The translations under genes and the position numbers were made by a program. From NCBI RefSeq assembly GCF_028747645.1, contig NZ_CP118100.1:2976001-3040000 (forward strand): 64,000 nt of DNA. The letters are read 5' to 3'. A model generated the notes under the pieces. That model saw nothing but the letters and a program-made list of their open reading frames with translations. It was not told the DNA's origin and made no database searches. Source of the DNA: Microbacterium esteraromaticum. GTDB taxonomy: Bacteria > Actinomycetota > Actinomycetes > Actinomycetales > Microbacteriaceae. Positions 62,698-64,000 of the stretch are shown piece after piece; position 1 is the stretch's first letter, and the number at the start of each line of letters is the position of its first letter.

Positions 62698-64000
62698 ATG
62701 CCAGAGCCCGAAGACACACCTCCCGCCCGCCGTTCGACCCACGTCGACACCGGCGTCGACGACGCCGGAACCGCGCTGGTCGCGGGCTCGGAGGCGCCCT
62801 CTCGCTCGAGCCGCCGCACGCGCAAGACGGCGTCGCTCCCCGCCTTCACCGGCGCCTCCAGCACGGCACGGGCGACGGCATCGACCGCACCTGCACCGAC
62901 CGCGGCGCCGGCGTCAGCATCCGCTCCCTCCGAACCGGCGAACGCCGAACCCGACACCGACCCGGCCCCGCGACGCAACCGCCGCCCGGCGCTGATCCTG
63001 CTCACCGCGACCATCGTCGTCCTGCTGGGCGCGCTGGGCGCGGTCGGCACCGCCATCGTCGCGAACCTCGCGCCGGGCGGTGCGACCGCTGCGATGTCGG
63101 ATGCTGATGAGAACGTCCCCTCGACGCTGGCGACGCCGTTGTTCCCGCTCGACACCCCCGCAGCGGCGGCCGGGGCGACGCCGTGCACGACCGTGCACGT
63201 GCTGGCCTCGTTCGAGAACACCGAGATGGTCGAGAAGCTCGCGGAGGGCTACAACGCCGCTCCGCGCGACATCGACGGCAGCTGCGTCACCGTCACCACC
63301 GCGAAGGACAAGTCAGGAGCCGCCGCCACCCGGGCCGCCGGCTCTTTCGCCGACGTTCCTGCTGATCAGCGTCCGACGATCTGGCTACCCGACTCGGCGA
63401 CGTGGCTGTCCGTGGCCAACGACGAGGGCGCGACCGTCGTACCGACCGAGGGCACCGAGGTCGCCAGCACGGGGATCGTCCTCGCCATGCCCGCGCCGCT
63501 CGCTTTCGCGACGGGCTGGTACAACGAGGCGCCCACCTGGACCGAGGTGTTCTCACTGGCGAACCGCCCGGATTTCTGGTCGGTGCTCGGGCACCCCGAG
63601 TGGGGCACGTTCAAGCTGGGCAAGACCAGCCCGCTGGTCGCGACCTCGGGCGAGGCGGCGCTGCTTGCATCGTTCGGCGCCTCGGGCAGCGGCGTGGGAG
63701 CGTCGACGGCGGCCGACTTCGGCGATACGGCGGTGCTCGATCAGGTGCGCACGCACGAGCTGGCCACCAGCCACTACCTGTCGACCCCCGAGCACTTCCT
63801 GTGGCACGCGCGGCAGGCCGAAGAGAGCGGCGCGTCGTCGGACTTCCTCTCGGCGGTGATCGTCGATGAGAAATCGGTGTGGGACTACAACCGGGGCATG
63901 ATCAGCCACGACGGCATCACCCGAGTCAAGGGCGACGTGCCCCACGACGAACTCGTGGCGATCTACCCGACCGATGGCGTGTACGTCGCCGAGAGTACCG
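62698..64000 (+). CDS. Membrane-anchored substrate-binding-like protein, 3' truncated by window
   Basis: 434 codons are visible and the frame is still open at the window end. A cytoplasmic Pro/Ala/Ser-rich N-terminus of about 95 residues with Arg clusters precedes one membrane helix (about 98-125, ALILLTATIVVLLGALGAV). The outside part resembles SBP_bac_11-type domains (CTTVHVLASFENTEMVEKLAEGYNAAPRDIDGSCV). It carries the usual Trp-rich segments (TIWLPDSATWLS, WYNEAPTWTEVF). Relatives in actinobacteria often end in a VWA domain; that part would lie outside. Confidence 0.75.
   Translation, partial: MPEPEDTPPARRSTHVDTGVDDAGTALVAGSEAPSRSSRRTRKTASLPAFTGASSTARATASTAPAPTAAPASASAPSEPANAEPDTDPAPRRNRRPALILLTATIVVLLGALGAVGTAIVANLAPGGATAAMSDADENVPSTLATPLFPLDTPAAAAGATPCTTVHVLASFENTEMVEKLAEGYNAAPRDIDGSCVTVTTAKDKSGAAATRAAGSFADVPADQRPTIWLPDSATWLSVANDEGATVVPTEGTEVASTGIVLAMPAPLAFATGWYNEAPTWTEVFSLANRPDFWSVLGHPEWGTFKLGKTSPLVATSGEAALLASFGASGSGVGASTAADFGDTAVLDQVRTHELATSHYLSTPEHFLWHARQAEESGASSDFLSAVIVDEKSVWDYNRGMISHDGITRVKGDVPHDELVAIYPTDGVYVAEST

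Overview
High-GC DNA with almost exclusive G/C-ending codons, a dnaK-grpE-dnaJ-hspR operon under HAIR operators, a ClpB without N-domain, many Tat-like surface-protein signals and very frequent GGATGC/GCATCC motifs. Together these point to an actinobacterium of the Microbacteriaceae, most like Microbacterium. That assignment is inference from gene content and style, since no rRNA or other phylogenetic marker lies in the window. About 60 genes fill the 64 kb, with no gap longer than 300 bases. I see no tRNA, rRNA, CRISPR array or prophage.

Layout. 1-3.5 kb: Mn/Zn ABC importer (binding protein cut by the window edge, ATPase, permease) followed by an MntR-type regulator. 3.5-10.1 kb: pyrE, a PEBP-like protein, a large secreted subtilase, exonuclease III and a HAD phosphatase. 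10.1-13.4 kb: a coupled operon of N-acyl-D-amino-acid deacylase, D-serine-dehydratase-like PLP enzyme and RidA, probably a D-amino-acid catabolic route. 13.5-18.9 kb: a NarL-type two-component system, a BenE transporter and a NatAB-like exporter. 19-28.6 kb: nitroreductase, TetR, alpha/beta hydrolase, clpB, a glycine-rich Tat-type exported protein, an AraC regulator, coaBC and a TANGO2-like protein.

28.6-34.7 kb is a sulfatase neighbourhood: SulP permease, HAD hydrolase, formylglycine-generating enzyme, and an arylsulfatase that is broken. It has lost the segment with the catalytic Cys and carries a second frameshift. 36.7-37.9 kb holds an intact IS481-family insertion with its 6-bp target duplication, placed exactly on the stop codon of a DUF559-type nuclease gene. 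39-48.2 kb is a carbon-uptake island: LacI, FGGY kinase and fucose-isomerase-like enzyme; then a GntR regulator with a tctCBA transporter and a DapA-family aldolase. 48.3-52.4 kb: mgtE with a long leader, a secreted protein and a Kef-type antiporter. 52.4-56.5 kb: the HspR-controlled dnaK operon. 56.6-64 kb: DUF389 and DUF1254 proteins, metNIQ and the start of a membrane-anchored substrate-binding-like protein.

The most unusual signals are non-coding. Four copies of a 64-71-bp palindromic element with 20-bp arms lie in intergenic gaps. Several other long hairpins and exact-period short tandem repeats lie beside genes. At least nine genes have a TANNNT -10 box 6-7 nt before the start codon, which implies leaderless mRNAs. 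HspR operators sit directly on the promoters of clpB and dnaK, which links these two distant loci into one heat-shock regulon.
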